Position numbers and translations under genes: made by a program
Shown: positions 9,201 to 17,381 of the stretch, one piece after another
Layout: every line of letters starts with the position of its first letter
How positions within the stretch are numbered: position 1 is the stretch's first letter
Notes under the pieces: model-generated
Database searches by the model: none
Told to the model about the DNA's origin: nothing
What the model saw: only the letters and a program-made list of their open reading frames with translations
Assembly: GCA_017983615.1 (NCBI GenBank)
Contig: JAGOBB010000007.1
Coordinates: 34,833 to 98,832, forward strand
DNA length: 64,000 nucleotides
Source of the DNA: Azonexus sp.
GTDB lineage: Bacteria > Pseudomonadota > Gammaproteobacteria > Burkholderiales > Rhodocyclaceae
Direction: 5' to 3'

Positions 9201-9674
9201 GAGCGCAATTCGCTGAAGCTGGAGATCACCGGCCGTGCCGATGCGGAAGCCGACAAGGAAGGCGTCAAGCGCGCCGCCATCGAACGCGCCATGAAGGCCG
9301 AGAAGCTGAAGGATCTGAAGAAGGCTGGCGAAGGCAAGTCGCTGGACGACATCGAGATATCGCCGGAGGAGTCCAAACTCTACCTGACGCGGGCCTACAA
9401 GGAAGCCAAGTTCCCAAAACCACGGAACATGATCGGTATGCAGAAGGATCTGCCGGTCGAGGAAATGGAAAAGCTGATGCTGACGAATTTCCCGGCGAGC
9501 GACGACGATCTCAAGGCGTTGGCGACGCGTCGCGCCGAGGCGGTGCAGGCCTGGCTGGTCGATCAGGGCAAGGTGCCGCCGGAGCGCGTCTTCCTGCTGC
9601 CGCCCAAGGTCGAGGCGGAAGAGAAGGCTGAAGGCAAGGCCAAGGGCAGCCGTGCCGATTTTTCTTTAAGGTAA
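6249..9674 (+). CDS. DUF748 (AsmA-like) envelope protein
   Basis: A 1141-residue protein with one N-terminal membrane anchor (about 28-50) and a long beta-rich periplasmic region with repeated AsmA/DUF748-type segments (for example VNNIELVNGKIVFDD, ITLQNGTVNFSDFF). AsmA-like proteins are known or suspected bridges for phospholipid transport between the two membranes; this specific role is inferred from family. The Ala/Lys/Glu-rich linker around residues 705-745 has low complexity. The C-terminal ~180 residues (NEAATKKLESLSKAL..LKLEITGRAD..) look like a diverged OmpA-like fold. Start ATG follows CAGGGCAGAATATC, a weak ribosome site; an in-frame ATG six residues in is possible. rmuC follows after 6 bp. 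Confidence 0.85.
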   Translation: MAEQMASNPVTMSRLSAALKSPRSVKIGKWLGGILVFFGLFGFFAAPPLLKSILQTQLSAELHRQVSIDGIDINPYGLTARISGFTVKGDEGKEVVGFDELFVNLSSASIFKLAVVVDEVRLHGPRLAVSRVADGRYDISDLLDEWMKPKDEPEKETPRFSVNNIELVNGKIVFDDKPEGQVHTISDINLALPFVSSLPYHAHIVVQPSFSASINGSPLVLKGDSKPFSETHESQLSLDLDRFNLGSLQPYVPDSLPLQLAAGTLDTEMKAVFKEVSDQVYSVSVVGAAHVSGLAVSESDGQALAGWKRLDVELENADPVNRKVAIKRVALDGLDISLAVNRQGEFNVLRVAEKLGKPASETPASKTAPGNSFTWSLGEFALTNGLIRWKDDSGPQPVDGQVRNLQVSVGKVDSALVEPIVIGEVSYQVDLGERFRVDRMAFKGISVDLPAHRVEIAEVVNSGTRARMLRNKEGKIEWVSSPVLRTVRATNARADRKAKAAADAAGTQEWVGKVGKLSIDDLGFRFEDQSTQPAAVQEIEGFNLLAQGLTNEPNKKGTIALKTRINKKGSLNVDGSLQIYPLDVAVKVDTVSIPLLPLEPYFGQFLNVSLTRGLVSNKGEATAKLDTVGLKAGYKGSFTLGDLVVLDKLNSADFLKWKSLYFGGVDFRLEPLAVNIGEIALTDFYSRLILNKEGRLNVADIVKKPAGEAVPVNAEPKQAEVLPAETKVADAKPAGKDASPAKAPVPIKIAKITLQNGTVNFSDFFVQPNYTVNLTKLGGRVTGLSSVADTVADMEIRGKYANSAPVQILAKLNPLAAKSYLDLKADITGVDLVGFSPYSGKYAGYAIEKGKLSLNVAYKLENNQLAAENRLFIDQFTFGEKIDSPDATKLPVNLAISLLKNNRGEIDLNLPISGSLDDPQFSIGGLVIKIIVNLFVKAVTSPFALLGSMFGGGDELSNVEFVAGYAAINEAATKKLESLSKALAERNSLKLEITGRADAEADKEGVKRAAIERAMKAEKLKDLKKAGEGKSLDDIEISPEESKLYLTRAYKEAKFPKPRNMIGMQKDLPVEEMEKLMLTNFPASDDDLKALATRRAEAVQAWLVDQGKVPPERVFLLPPKVEAEEKAEGKAKGSRADFSLR

Positions 9675-9680
9675 CTCCCG

Positions 9681-11015
9681 ATGAGCGAAACGATGGGGCT
9701 GGCCGTATTGGCTGGCGTGGTGGTGGTCATCCTGTTGCAGGTGGCCGTGCTGATGCGCGGCAACCGCAGAGCGGAGGACGACGAACGTTTCCGGGCGTTG
9801 CAGGAGGCGCAGGAAAAGGGATTGATGCGCCTGGAGCGCGAACTGCGCGAGGAGCTGGCGCGCGGTCGCCGCGAGGACGCCGAGGAGGCTTTTCGCGACC
9901 GCGAGGAGCGGGCGCAGTCGTCTAACCTGCTAAGCCAGGCGGTGACGACCCAGGTCGGCCAGTTCGGCACCCTGCAGGCCGAACGGCTGGAAGCCTTCGC
10001 CAGCGAGCTGAACCGTTTTTCGCTCGGCCTCGACGAGCGTTTCGAACGGCTGAAACTGACTGTCGAGGGGCGCCTGACCGCCATCCAGGCCGACAACGCC
10101 GCCAAGCTCGAAGAGATGCGGCGGACGGTTGACGAGAAGCTGCATGCGACGCTGGAGCAGCGTCTGGGCGAATCGTTCAAACTGGTTAGCGACCGGCTGG
10201 AGCAGGTCCATCGCGGCCTTGGTGAAATGCAGACGCTGGCCGCAGGCGTTGGCGACCTGAAGCGGGTGCTGACCAATGTGAAAACCCGCGGCACCTGGGG
10301 CGAAGTCCAGCTGTCGGCGCTGCTCGAGCAGTTGCTGACGGCCGACCAGTTTGCATCCAACGTGGCGACGCGGCCGGGCAGCAACGAGCGGGTTGATTTC
10401 GCCATTCGTCTGCCGGGCAAGGACGACGGCGCCGTGGTCTGGCTGCCGATCGACGCCAAGTATCCGATCGAGGACTACCAGCGCCTGCTCGACGCCCAGG
10501 AGCGGGCCGATCCTGCTGCTGTCGAGGAGGCGTCGCGGGCCATCGAAACGCGCCTGAAGAACGAGGCGAAGAGCATTCACGAGAAATACGTCGCGCCGCC
10601 GCACACCACCGATTTCGCCATGCTCTACCTGCCGCTCGAAGGTCTGTACGCCGAGGCCTTGCGCCGGCCGGGGCTGGCCGAAACGCTGCAGCGCGATTTC
10701 CGGGTCAGCATTGCCGGGCCGACGACGCTGGCGGCGCTGCTCAACAGCCTGCAGATGGGTTTCCGTACCTTGGCCATCGAGCAACGCTCGGCTGAAGTCT
10801 GGGCCGTGCTCGGCGCTGTGAAGACCGAGTTCGGCAAGTTCGGCGAGGCGCTGGCGCATACCCGCAAGAAGCTGGAGGAGGCGAGCAACAGCATTGCCAA
10901 GGCGGAAACGCGGACGCGCCAGCTGTCGCGCAAGCTGAAGGAGGTCGAGGCGCTGCCGGTGGCGGAGTCAGAACAATTGATCGGGGTGGCGGATTTCGAT
11001 GGCGAAGACGAGTGA
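9681..11015 (+). CDS. rmuC: DNA recombination protein RmuC
   Basis: RmuC-family protein (444 residues) with an N-terminal membrane helix (5-25), a long charged coiled coil (about 30-200) and the PD-(D/E)XK-like nuclease core containing GTWGEVQLSALLEQLL, VDFAIRLPGKD and WLPIDAKYPIEDYQRLL. The family limits inversion and recombination at short inverted repeats and has been linked to anti-plasmid or anti-phage effects. It sits 6 bp after the DUF748 gene, and its last 17 bp overlap the DUF3293 gene, so the three are likely co-transcribed. Confidence 0.93.
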   Translation: MSETMGLAVLAGVVVVILLQVAVLMRGNRRAEDDERFRALQEAQEKGLMRLERELREELARGRREDAEEAFRDREERAQSSNLLSQAVTTQVGQFGTLQAERLEAFASELNRFSLGLDERFERLKLTVEGRLTAIQADNAAKLEEMRRTVDEKLHATLEQRLGESFKLVSDRLEQVHRGLGEMQTLAAGVGDLKRVLTNVKTRGTWGEVQLSALLEQLLTADQFASNVATRPGSNERVDFAIRLPGKDDGAVVWLPIDAKYPIEDYQRLLDAQERADPAAVEEASRAIETRLKNEAKSIHEKYVAPPHTTDFAMLYLPLEGLYAEALRRPGLAETLQRDFRVSIAGPTTLAALLNSLQMGFRTLAIEQRSAEVWAVLGAVKTEFGKFGEALAHTRKKLEEASNSIAKAETRTRQLSRKLKEVEALPVAESEQLIGVADFDGEDE

Positions 11016-11427
11016 ACTGGAAAACGCCTACCGGGCAACGACTTACCGGGTATTCCTGCCCGGTGGCATCTGTGAACTGAGGCTGGACGAGCCCTGCGAG
11101 GCTCTGCGCTGCTGGCTGGAAGCGGCCGGTTGTGATGCCTTTGCGATCATCACCGCACACAATCCCGGTTCGCAGCCGACTGCCGAGGCGATCAACGCCG
11201 AGCGTCAGGCGCAGCTGGAATGCGACCTGATCGAAGGCAACTATGAACCCTATGCCGGTCAGAACGTGCCGGATGACGGTGACTGGCCGCTCGAGGAAAG
11301 CTGCTTCGTACCCGATCTGGCGCCGGAAGATGCCTGTGCACTGGCCTTGGATTACGGGCAAAATGCAGTGGTCTGCGGTGGCCCGGATGGTGTGCCGCAT
11401 CTGGTCTGGGTCGAAGAAACGGAATAA
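10999..11427 (+). CDS. DUF3293 domain protein
   Basis: A 142-residue protein with AYRATTYRVFLPGGICELRL near the start and the AFAIITAHNPGSQP motif typical of DUF3293. The C-terminus (CALALDYGQNAVVCGGPDGVPHLVW) is also characteristic. No function is established for the family. It overlaps rmuC by 17 bp, and its stop overlaps the kinase gene ATG by 1 bp (TAATG), which shows tight translational coupling with both neighbours. An upstream start is unlikely because of the overlap. Confidence 0.85.
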   Translation: MAKTSELENAYRATTYRVFLPGGICELRLDEPCEALRCWLEAAGCDAFAIITAHNPGSQPTAEAINAERQAQLECDLIEGNYEPYAGQNVPDDGDWPLEESCFVPDLAPEDACALALDYGQNAVVCGGPDGVPHLVWVEETE

Positions 11428-13808
11428 TGGCGCGCTACATCGGTCGTTTTGAAGTTCGGGGGGAACTGGGGCGCGGAGCGCAGAGCGTCGTCTATCTCGG
11501 TTTCGACCCGCAACTGCAGCGGGAAGTCGCCATCAAGACGATGCACTTCGCCCACCCCGATCCAGCGCAGAATCGCGTCCTGCTCGGCGAGGCGCGGACG
11601 GTCGGCAAAATGCGTCATCCGAACATCGTGCCGATCTTCGATGCCGGCGAGCAGGGCGGTGACCTTTATCTGGTCTTCGAATACGTACCGGGCAAGAACC
11701 TGGCGGAATTCCTGCAGCAAAGCGGGGCATTACAGCCGGTCAAGGCAATCGCGATCCTGCGTCCCATCCTTGATGCCATCGCCCATGCCCACGCCCAGGG
11801 GATCATCCACCGCGACTTGAAACCCTCGAACATCCTGCTCGACGACAACGGCACACCGCGGGTCATGGACTTCGGCATCGCCGCGCGGGTCGACGGCACG
11901 CCCGACGGCATGGAGCGGATCAACGGGACGCCGGCCTACATGGCGCCGGAGTATGTGCTGCGCCGCGAGGCGGGTGAGCGTTCCGACGTATTCGCAGGCG
12001 GCGTGATCCTGTTCGAGATGCTGACCGGCCAGCGGGCCTTCGTCGGCAACGATATCAAGGCCATCATGCAGCGCGTCGCCGATGAAGATCTGGTGTTGCC
12101 CGAGAATGCTACGGTCGATGGCAATTTGGGGGCAATTTTGCAAAAAGCCGTGGCCCGCGATCCGGCGCTGCGTTTCCAGACCGCGGCGCAGTTCGCCGAG
12201 GCGCTGGACAATTTCCTGGAACCGGAAGAAGCACCGGTGACCGGCAGCGGCCGGCAGGCAACGCTCGAATTCCTGTTGCGGCGGATGCGCCACAAGAGCG
12301 ATTTTCCCGCACTCTCCGAGTCGGTCAGCGCGATCAACAAGATTGCCAACAGCGAGACGGAGAGCATCGAGAAGCTCTCCAACACCATCCTCAAAGATTT
12401 TGCGCTGACCAACAAGCTGCTTCGCCTCGTCAATTCCGCTTACTACCGGCCAGCCGGCGGCGGGTCGATCAGCACGGTGTCGCGCGCGGTCATCGTTCTC
12501 GGCTTCGAGGCGGTGCGCAATATCGCGATTACCGTGCTGCTCTTTGAGCACCTGCAGAACAAGGGCAACGCCAACCAGTTGAAGGAGGACTTCCTGCGCG
12601 CCAACCTGGCTGGCGTGCTGGCCAAGGATATCGGCGCTACGGCGAAGATGCGGGAACTGGAACAGTCCTTCATCTGCTCGCTGTTCCACAGCCTGGGTCG
12701 CCTGCTGTCGCAATACTATTTTCCGGAAGAGTCGGACGAAATCCGCTTGGTCATGGCCCAGAAAGCGTGCGGCGAAGAAGCGGCCGCCCTGCAGGTGCTG
12801 GGCATCTCCTTCGAAGAGTTGGGCATTGCCATTGCACGCCAGTGGGGCTTCCCGCCGCTGATCGTCAGTACGCTGCGTAAACTGCCGGCCGGGCCGGTCA
12901 GGAAACCGGCGCAGCAGGAAGATAGGCTGCGCGTGCTGTCCGGCTTTGCCAACGAATTGTGCGATGTGATTGCCCAGGCGACGCCCGAGGTCCGTGACCG
13001 CGAATTGAAGAAAGCCATGGCCCGTTTTGCTGACGCAGTGTCGCTCGACCAGAAGGAATTCCAGCAGACCGTGCAGCGGGCAGTTGAGGAAGTGGCGGAT
13101 TTCGCCCGGGTCATCCATCTCAATGTGCAGCAGACGACCTTTGGCAAGCAGATGCGTCTGTTCGCCAGGAACGGCGGTGCCGAGAGTGGGGCGGTCGATG
13201 CTGAACACAGCGCGGATTTCGTCGATGTGACCGTGCTCGGCGATGATGGTCCTTCAGGAAACGGTGATGGGCCTGATGCTGCCGGAGAGCAGGTCGACGC
13301 GCAGGACATCCTGACCGCCGGAATCCAGGACATCAGCAATACGCTGGTCGAGGGCTTCAAGCTGAACGACATTCTGCGCATCATTCTCGAGACGATGTAT
13401 CGCGCGATGGGCTTCAAGCGCGTGGTGCTGTGCATCCGCGATGCCAAGGCCGGCGTCATGCAGGGGCGGTTCGGTTTTGGGCCCGATGCCAACGACATTG
13501 CGAAGGGCTTTCGGTTTCCGCTCAGCTTCACGCCGGACATCTTTCATGCGGCGACCTCCAAGGGCGTCGACCTGCTGATTACCGACATTGACGATCCGAA
13601 GATCGCCGGCCGGATTCCCGATTGGTATCGCAGGGCGGTGCCGGCGCATTCCTTCGTGCTGTTTCCCTTGAACATCAAGGGCAATCCGATTGCGCTGATC
13701 TATGCCGACCGCGACGAGCCGGGCGGCATTTCGATTCCCGACAAGGAGTTGCAATTGCTGCGCACCCTGCGCAATCAGGCCATTCTCGCCATCAAGCAGG
13801 GGTCCTGA
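11427..13808 (+). CDS. Ser/Thr protein kinase fused to HDOD and GAF domains
   Basis: A 793-residue three-part signalling protein. Residues ~6-265 form a Hanks-type kinase: Gly loop GELGRGAQSVV, Lys37 (VAIK), HRD 128-130 with Asn135, DFG 148-150 and APE 173-175, so it should be active. Residues ~285-500 form an HDOD domain (LTNKLLRLVNSAYYRP, SRAVIVLGFEAVRNIAI, FHSLGRLL). Residues ~625-790 form a GAF-type sensor. There is no transmembrane segment, so it should be cytoplasmic. Residues 227-240 (NATVDGNLGAILQK) come from a dispersed repeat copy and sit in the kinase C-lobe without breaking the family pattern. A terminator follows. Confidence 0.9.
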   Translation: MARYIGRFEVRGELGRGAQSVVYLGFDPQLQREVAIKTMHFAHPDPAQNRVLLGEARTVGKMRHPNIVPIFDAGEQGGDLYLVFEYVPGKNLAEFLQQSGALQPVKAIAILRPILDAIAHAHAQGIIHRDLKPSNILLDDNGTPRVMDFGIAARVDGTPDGMERINGTPAYMAPEYVLRREAGERSDVFAGGVILFEMLTGQRAFVGNDIKAIMQRVADEDLVLPENATVDGNLGAILQKAVARDPALRFQTAAQFAEALDNFLEPEEAPVTGSGRQATLEFLLRRMRHKSDFPALSESVSAINKIANSETESIEKLSNTILKDFALTNKLLRLVNSAYYRPAGGGSISTVSRAVIVLGFEAVRNIAITVLLFEHLQNKGNANQLKEDFLRANLAGVLAKDIGATAKMRELEQSFICSLFHSLGRLLSQYYFPEESDEIRLVMAQKACGEEAAALQVLGISFEELGIAIARQWGFPPLIVSTLRKLPAGPVRKPAQQEDRLRVLSGFANELCDVIAQATPEVRDRELKKAMARFADAVSLDQKEFQQTVQRAVEEVADFARVIHLNVQQTTFGKQMRLFARNGGAESGAVDAEHSADFVDVTVLGDDGPSGNGDGPDAAGEQVDAQDILTAGIQDISNTLVEGFKLNDILRIILETMYRAMGFKRVVLCIRDAKAGVMQGRFGFGPDANDIAKGFRFPLSFTPDIFHAATSKGVDLLITDIDDPKIAGRIPDWYRRAVPAHSFVLFPLNIKGNPIALIYADRDEPGGISIPDKELQLLRTLRNQAILAIKQGS
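12104..12146 (+). repeat. Dispersed uptake-signal-like repeat, copy 2 (inside kinase gene)
   Basis: Exact core AATGCTACGGTC at 12105-12116, then GATGGC and A/T tracts AATTTG and AATTTTG. It is translated in the N-A-T-V-D frame within the kinase C-lobe. Confidence 0.88.
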
Positions 13809-13824
13809 AGGCACTCAGAAAAAG

Positions 13825-13852
13825 AAAATGCCCACCGAAGTGGGCATTTTTT
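13825..13852. terminator. Bidirectional intrinsic terminator between the kinase gene and bamD
   Basis: Perfect 11-bp stem AAAATGCCCAC / GTGGGCATTTT (13825-13835 and 13840-13850) around a CGAA tetraloop, flanked by T-rich sequence on the plus strand and A-rich sequence on the other side. It lies between two convergent genes and can serve both. Confidence 0.9.
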
Positions 13853-13871
13853 GCATTCAGGCAAGGCTTGG

Positions 13872-14699
13872 TTACCAGAGTTGCCACCAGGCCTTCTTGC
13901 GCTCCAGTCCTTCCGCATAGAGGCGGCTCTCCGGATAGTTCTTCTTCATCACGCGCTCGGTGTCGTCGCGCAGGTCGGTCATGCCCAGTTTGTCGTAGGC
14001 CGTGATCAGGATGTACAGCGCATCCTCGATGACCGGGGCGTTCGGATAAGTCTTGATCGCGAACTGGGCGCGGTTAGCGGCGGCAACGTACGCGCCGCGC
14101 TTGAGGTAGTAGCGGGCGACGTGGACTTCCAGCGAAGCCAGGGCGTGGACCAGATAGGTCATCCGCTGCCGGGCATCGGGCGTGTATTTGCTGTTCGGGA
14201 AACGGGTGACCAGTTCGCGGAAAGTGTCGAAGGCTTCGCGGGCTGCCTTGGGGTCGCGCTCGGTCGGATCCTGGGTGCTGAAGTACGCGACGTAGCCCAA
14301 GTCTTCGTTGAAGTTGATCAGGCCCTTCAGGTAATAGACGTAATCGACTGTCGGGTGGCTGGGGTGCAGCTTGATGAAGCGGTCGCAGGCGGCAAGGGCC
14401 GAACCCGGCTCGCCGGCCTTCCAGTAAACGTAACCCAGTTCGAGCTGGGCCTGCTGGGCGTAACGGCCGTAGGGATAGCGGGACTCCAGTTTTTCCAGAT
14501 ATTTCGCAGCCTTGTCCCAGGTACCGTCGGCCTGGGCATCCTTGGCTTCGCTGTAGAGCTTCCCGGCTGACCAGCCGATGGTCAGGTCCGTCGGGTCGGT
14601 GACGCTGCCGCAACCGGCAATGAACGCGGCAACGAAAACTGCGGCCAGCAGACGGAACAGGGCAGGGAATGACCGGAATGCGGGTAAACTTCGCATCAT
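13872..14699 (-). CDS. bamD: Outer membrane assembly lipoprotein BamD
   Basis: Essential lipoprotein of the BAM complex that inserts beta-barrel proteins into the outer membrane. The signal peptide ends in lipobox IAGC (Cys30), followed by about five TPR-like repeats. Family-typical stretches are SRYPYGRYAQQAQLELGYVYWK, HPTVDYVYYLKGL and RDPKAAREAFDTFRELV. Length 275 residues (or 274 if the second of two adjacent ATGs is used). Its start codon overlaps the divergent rluD start: ATGs are at 14697-14699 on this strand and 14698-14700 on the other. The bamD/rluD/pgeF arrangement is conserved in proteobacteria. Confidence 0.95.
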   Translation of the reverse strand: MMRSLPAFRSFPALFRLLAAVFVAAFIAGCGSVTDPTDLTIGWSAGKLYSEAKDAQADGTWDKAAKYLEKLESRYPYGRYAQQAQLELGYVYWKAGEPGSALAACDRFIKLHPSHPTVDYVYYLKGLINFNEDLGYVAYFSTQDPTERDPKAAREAFDTFRELVTRFPNSKYTPDARQRMTYLVHALASLEVHVARYYLKRGAYVAAANRAQFAIKTYPNAPVIEDALYILITAYDKLGMTDLRDDTERVMKKNYPESRLYAEGLERKKAWWQLW

Positions 14700-15657
14700 G
14701 AACGATGATCCTATTGAAGATGCCGGCGATTATAGCCGAACTGAACCGGTCCGCCTGACCGTTCCCGAAGCTTGCACCGGCCGTCGACTCGACCAGGTGC
14801 TGGCCGAACTGCTGCCCGAGCATTCCCGCAACCGCCTGCAAGGCTGGGTGCGCGACGGCTGTGTACAGGTTGATGGCAAGCAGGAAACAGAACCGAAGCG
14901 CAAGGTGATGGGTGGCGATACGCTGCTCGTTGCCGAGCCGGAAGATGCGCGCCAGCACGCCGAGTTGCCGGAAGATATCCCGCTCGACGTTGTCTACGAA
15001 GACGAAACGCTGCTCGTCATCAACAAGCCGGCCGGACTGGTTGTCCATCCCGGTAGCGGCAACTGGACGGGCACGCTGATGAATGCGCTGCTCCATCACG
15101 TGCCCGGCATCGAGGCAGTGCCGCGGGCCGGTATCGTCCATCGGCTGGACAAGGACACCAGTGGCCTGCTGGTTGTCGCCAAGACGCTGGAGGCGCAGAC
15201 CGATCTCGTCCGCCAGTTGCAGGCGCGTACCGTGCGCCGCGTCTATCTCGCCCTGGCGGCCGGGGCGATGAAGCACGAAGGGACGGTCAACGAACCGATT
15301 GGCCGCCATCCGTCGCAGCGCATCAAAATGGCGATCGTGCCCGAGAACCGGGGCGGCAAGCCGGCGATCACCAACATCCGCATCCTCGAAGCCTTCACCT
15401 ACACGACCTTCGTCGAGTGTTCGCTGGAAACCGGCCGGACGCACCAGATTCGCGTGCACATGGCGGCCATCCATCATCCGCTGGTTGGCGATCAGGTGTA
15501 CGGCAAGCACAATCCAAAACTGCCCGAATTTCCCCGCCAGGCGCTGCATGCAACACGCCTCGGGCTGGTCCATCCCCTGACCGGTCTGAAGGTGCAGTGG
15601 GAAGTGCCGTTGCCGGAAGACATGCGCGATCTGCTCGATCACCTGCGCTATGGCTGA
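14698..15657 (+). CDS. rluD: 23S rRNA pseudouridine(1911/1915/1917) synthase
   Basis: Isomerises three uridines in helix 69 of 23S rRNA. The 319-residue protein has an S4 RNA-binding domain (~19-85: RRLDQVLAELLPEHSRNRLQGWVRDGCVQVDG) and a catalytic domain with the RluA-family motif HRLDKDTSG at 148-156 (nucleophile Asp151), plus TGRTHQIRVH. The ATG at 14698 follows directly from the divergent bamD start, leaving no room for a separate upstream region: the promoter must lie inside bamD. A longer in-frame ATG at 14578 lies within bamD and is rejected. The 3' end overlaps pgeF by 8 bp. Confidence 0.95.
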   Translation: MNDDPIEDAGDYSRTEPVRLTVPEACTGRRLDQVLAELLPEHSRNRLQGWVRDGCVQVDGKQETEPKRKVMGGDTLLVAEPEDARQHAELPEDIPLDVVYEDETLLVINKPAGLVVHPGSGNWTGTLMNALLHHVPGIEAVPRAGIVHRLDKDTSGLLVVAKTLEAQTDLVRQLQARTVRRVYLALAAGAMKHEGTVNEPIGRHPSQRIKMAIVPENRGGKPAITNIRILEAFTYTTFVECSLETGRTHQIRVHMAAIHHPLVGDQVYGKHNPKLPEFPRQALHATRLGLVHPLTGLKVQWEVPLPEDMRDLLDHLRYG

Positions 15658-16387
15658 CGTGCTGGTGCCGGACTGGCCGGCGCCGGCCAACGTGCGCGCA
15701 CTGCAGACGCTGCGTTCCGGCGGTTGCAGCCCGTCACCATGGAACAGTTTGAATCTCGGTGATCATGTTGGCGACTCTCCGGCCAACGTCGCCGCCAACC
15801 GGGCCGCGTTGCGCGACCATTTGCCGGCCGAGCCCCTGTGGCTGGTGCAGGTGCACGGCAATGCTACGGTCGATGCCGAAAAATGGCCAAAATCGAATAC
15901 GGCCGATGCTTCATATTCCAGGCAGCCAGGGGTGGTTTGCGTTGTGATGACCGCCGACTGCCTGCCGGTGCTCTTCTGCGACCGGGCTGGGACCGTCGTC
16001 GCCGCCGCCCATGCCGGCTGGCGAGGGTTGGTTGGCGGAGTGCTCGAAGCGACGATCGCCAGCATGGCCGTGCCGGCTGACCAGCTGCTCGCCTGGCTGG
16101 GGCCGGCCATCGGTCCGCAATGCTTTGAAGTCGGCGAGGAGGTGCGTGCCGCATTCATCGCCGATGATGCCGGGGCGGCCGCCTGTTTTGCACCGAAACT
16201 GCCGGGCAAATGGCTGGCCGATATCTACGGATTAGCTCGTCGTCGTCTGCAACGGGCTGGCGTGGCCGCCATCTACGGCGGTAGTTTTTGCACTGTCAGC
16301 GATCCGGATCGCTTCTTCTCCTACCGGCGCGACGGTGTCACCGGTCGCCAGGCTTCGCTGATCTGGCTGGCGAACCGAAGCGTATAA
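15650..16387 (+). CDS. pgeF: Peptidoglycan editing factor / multicopper-like purine phosphorylase (YfiH, DUF152)
   Basis: Laccase-domain protein of 245 residues; E. coli YfiH removes mis-incorporated residues during peptidoglycan synthesis, and related proteins act on purine nucleosides. Putative metal ligands are His69 (QVHG), Cys104 (TADCLPVL) and His121 (AHAGWRG). Residues 71-83 (NATVDAEKWPKSN) are encoded by a dispersed repeat directly after the active-site His, adding a short insertion relative to the usual QVHG..ADA spacing. Starts 8 bp inside rluD, so it is translationally coupled. Confidence 0.92.
   Translation: MADVLVPDWPAPANVRALQTLRSGGCSPSPWNSLNLGDHVGDSPANVAANRAALRDHLPAEPLWLVQVHGNATVDAEKWPKSNTADASYSRQPGVVCVVMTADCLPVLFCDRAGTVVAAAHAGWRGLVGGVLEATIASMAVPADQLLAWLGPAIGPQCFEVGEEVRAAFIADDAGAAACFAPKLPGKWLADIYGLARRRLQRAGVAAIYGGSFCTVSDPDRFFSYRRDGVTGRQASLIWLANRSV
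15859..15898 (+). repeat. Dispersed uptake-signal-like repeat, copy 3 (inside pgeF)
   Basis: Exact core AATGCTACGGTC at 15860-15871, then GATGCCG, AAAAAT, GGCC and AAAATCGAAT. This is close to the family consensus. It is read as N-A-T-V-D-A-E-K. Confidence 0.9.
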
Positions 16388-16415
16388 TCCGCGGCTTTTC
16401 ATCGAAGCGAATGCC

Positions 16416-17183
16416 GTGAGCACTCTTTCCTGGATCATCGCCGTATCGCTCGCCGGTGGCGCGCTCAGCGTCCTCGCCGCTGCCGCCCTGAGCATTTCTG
16501 TCGGCACTCATCGTGTCAATATGTTGATTTCCTACGCAATTGGCGCGCTGCTCGGTGCGGCCTTCCTGGAAATCCTCCCGCACGCGCTGGAACATGGCGA
16601 TCCGCATCGCATGGCAGCAACCGTCCTGTTCGGCATCATGGTCTTCTTCGTTCTGGAAAAACTGGTCCTTTGGCGGCACTGCCACCACGATCACTGCGAG
16701 GCGCACGACGCCCATGCCCCGGCCCACGATCACGGACGTTCCGGCCTGCTGATCCTGGTCGGCGATACCTTCCACAATTTCGTCGACGGCATCCTGATTG
16801 CTGCTGCCTTCCTCGAAAATACCGAGCTCGGCATCGTCACGGCGCTGGCCATCATCGCCCACGAAATTCCGCAGGAGGTCGGTGATTATTTGATCCTGCT
16901 CCACTCCGGCTACAGCAAGCTGCGGGCGCTGGCCTTCAACCTCCTGTCCAGCCTGGCGACGCTGGTCGGCGCGATGCTGGCCTATTTCGCCCTCTCAGAA
17001 CTGACGGGATGGATTCCATCGCTGCTCGGCCTGGCTGCCGCAAGCATGATCTATGTCGCCGTTGCCGACCTGATTCCCGGACTGCACAAGCGCACGGAGT
17101 TGAAGGCGACCGTCCAGCAGGTGCTATTGATCTGCGCCGGCATCGCCTCGATCGCCATCGTCCGGGCGCTGGTTGGCGAGTGA
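16416..17183 (+). CDS. ZIP-family divalent metal transporter
   Basis: Inner-membrane transporter of 255 residues with about eight helices. The His-rich cytoplasmic loop (HCHHDHCEAHDAHAPAHDHG, ~89-108) binds metal, and the helix IV-V motifs HNFVDGILIAAAF and HEIPQEVGDYLILL carry the transport-site His, Asp and Glu residues of the ZIP family. Zinc import is the usual role, but iron or broad divalent specificity is possible. The start is a GTG at 16416, chosen because no ATG gives a family-like N-terminus (STLSWIIAVSLAGGALSVL). It lies 28 bp after pgeF. Confidence 0.9.
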   Translation: MSTLSWIIAVSLAGGALSVLAAAALSISVGTHRVNMLISYAIGALLGAAFLEILPHALEHGDPHRMAATVLFGIMVFFVLEKLVLWRHCHHDHCEAHDAHAPAHDHGRSGLLILVGDTFHNFVDGILIAAAFLENTELGIVTALAIIAHEIPQEVGDYLILLHSGYSKLRALAFNLLSSLATLVGAMLAYFALSELTGWIPSLLGLAAASMIYVAVADLIPGLHKRTELKATVQQVLLICAGIASIAIVRALVGE

Positions 17184-17354
17184 TTCGCGATGCGCCCGGC
17201 GTTGTCGCCGGGCCTTGCTGCCGCCGAGCCATAGCAGCAGCGAGCAGGGCAGTAGGCCGTAGAAAAGAAATGAAACGATGCCGGCGACAATGCCGGGTTC
17301 GTTGACGGCGACCAGCAAGGTCACGTAGAGCCAGCCGATTGCGATGATGTACAT
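17124..17354 (-). CDS. Small two-helix membrane protein, hypothetical
   Basis: A 76-residue protein, MYIIAIGWLYVTLLVAV.., with two hydrophobic helices (about 2-20 and 24-44) and a basic tail (GSKARRQRRAHRES). Its end overlaps the 3' end of the zip gene by 60 bp on the opposite strand. I recognise it only as a type of small membrane protein common in betaproteobacteria; no function is known. Support is the clean start and good hydrophobic pattern rather than a family match. A Lys/Arg-rich tail suggests cytoplasmic orientation of the C-terminus. Confidence 0.55.
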   Translation of the reverse strand: MYIIAIGWLYVTLLVAVNEPGIVAGIVSFLFYGLLPCSLLLWLGGSKARRQRRAHRESLANQRPDDGDRGDAGADQ

Positions 17355-17381
17355 GTGCGGGTCCTGTAGAGCGCCCTAATT

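Noticed and set aside
14074-15690. 538-residue frame on the minus strand over bamD and rluD
   Set aside because: It lies across two well-supported genes in a shadow frame and has low-complexity Arg/Gln/Ala content.
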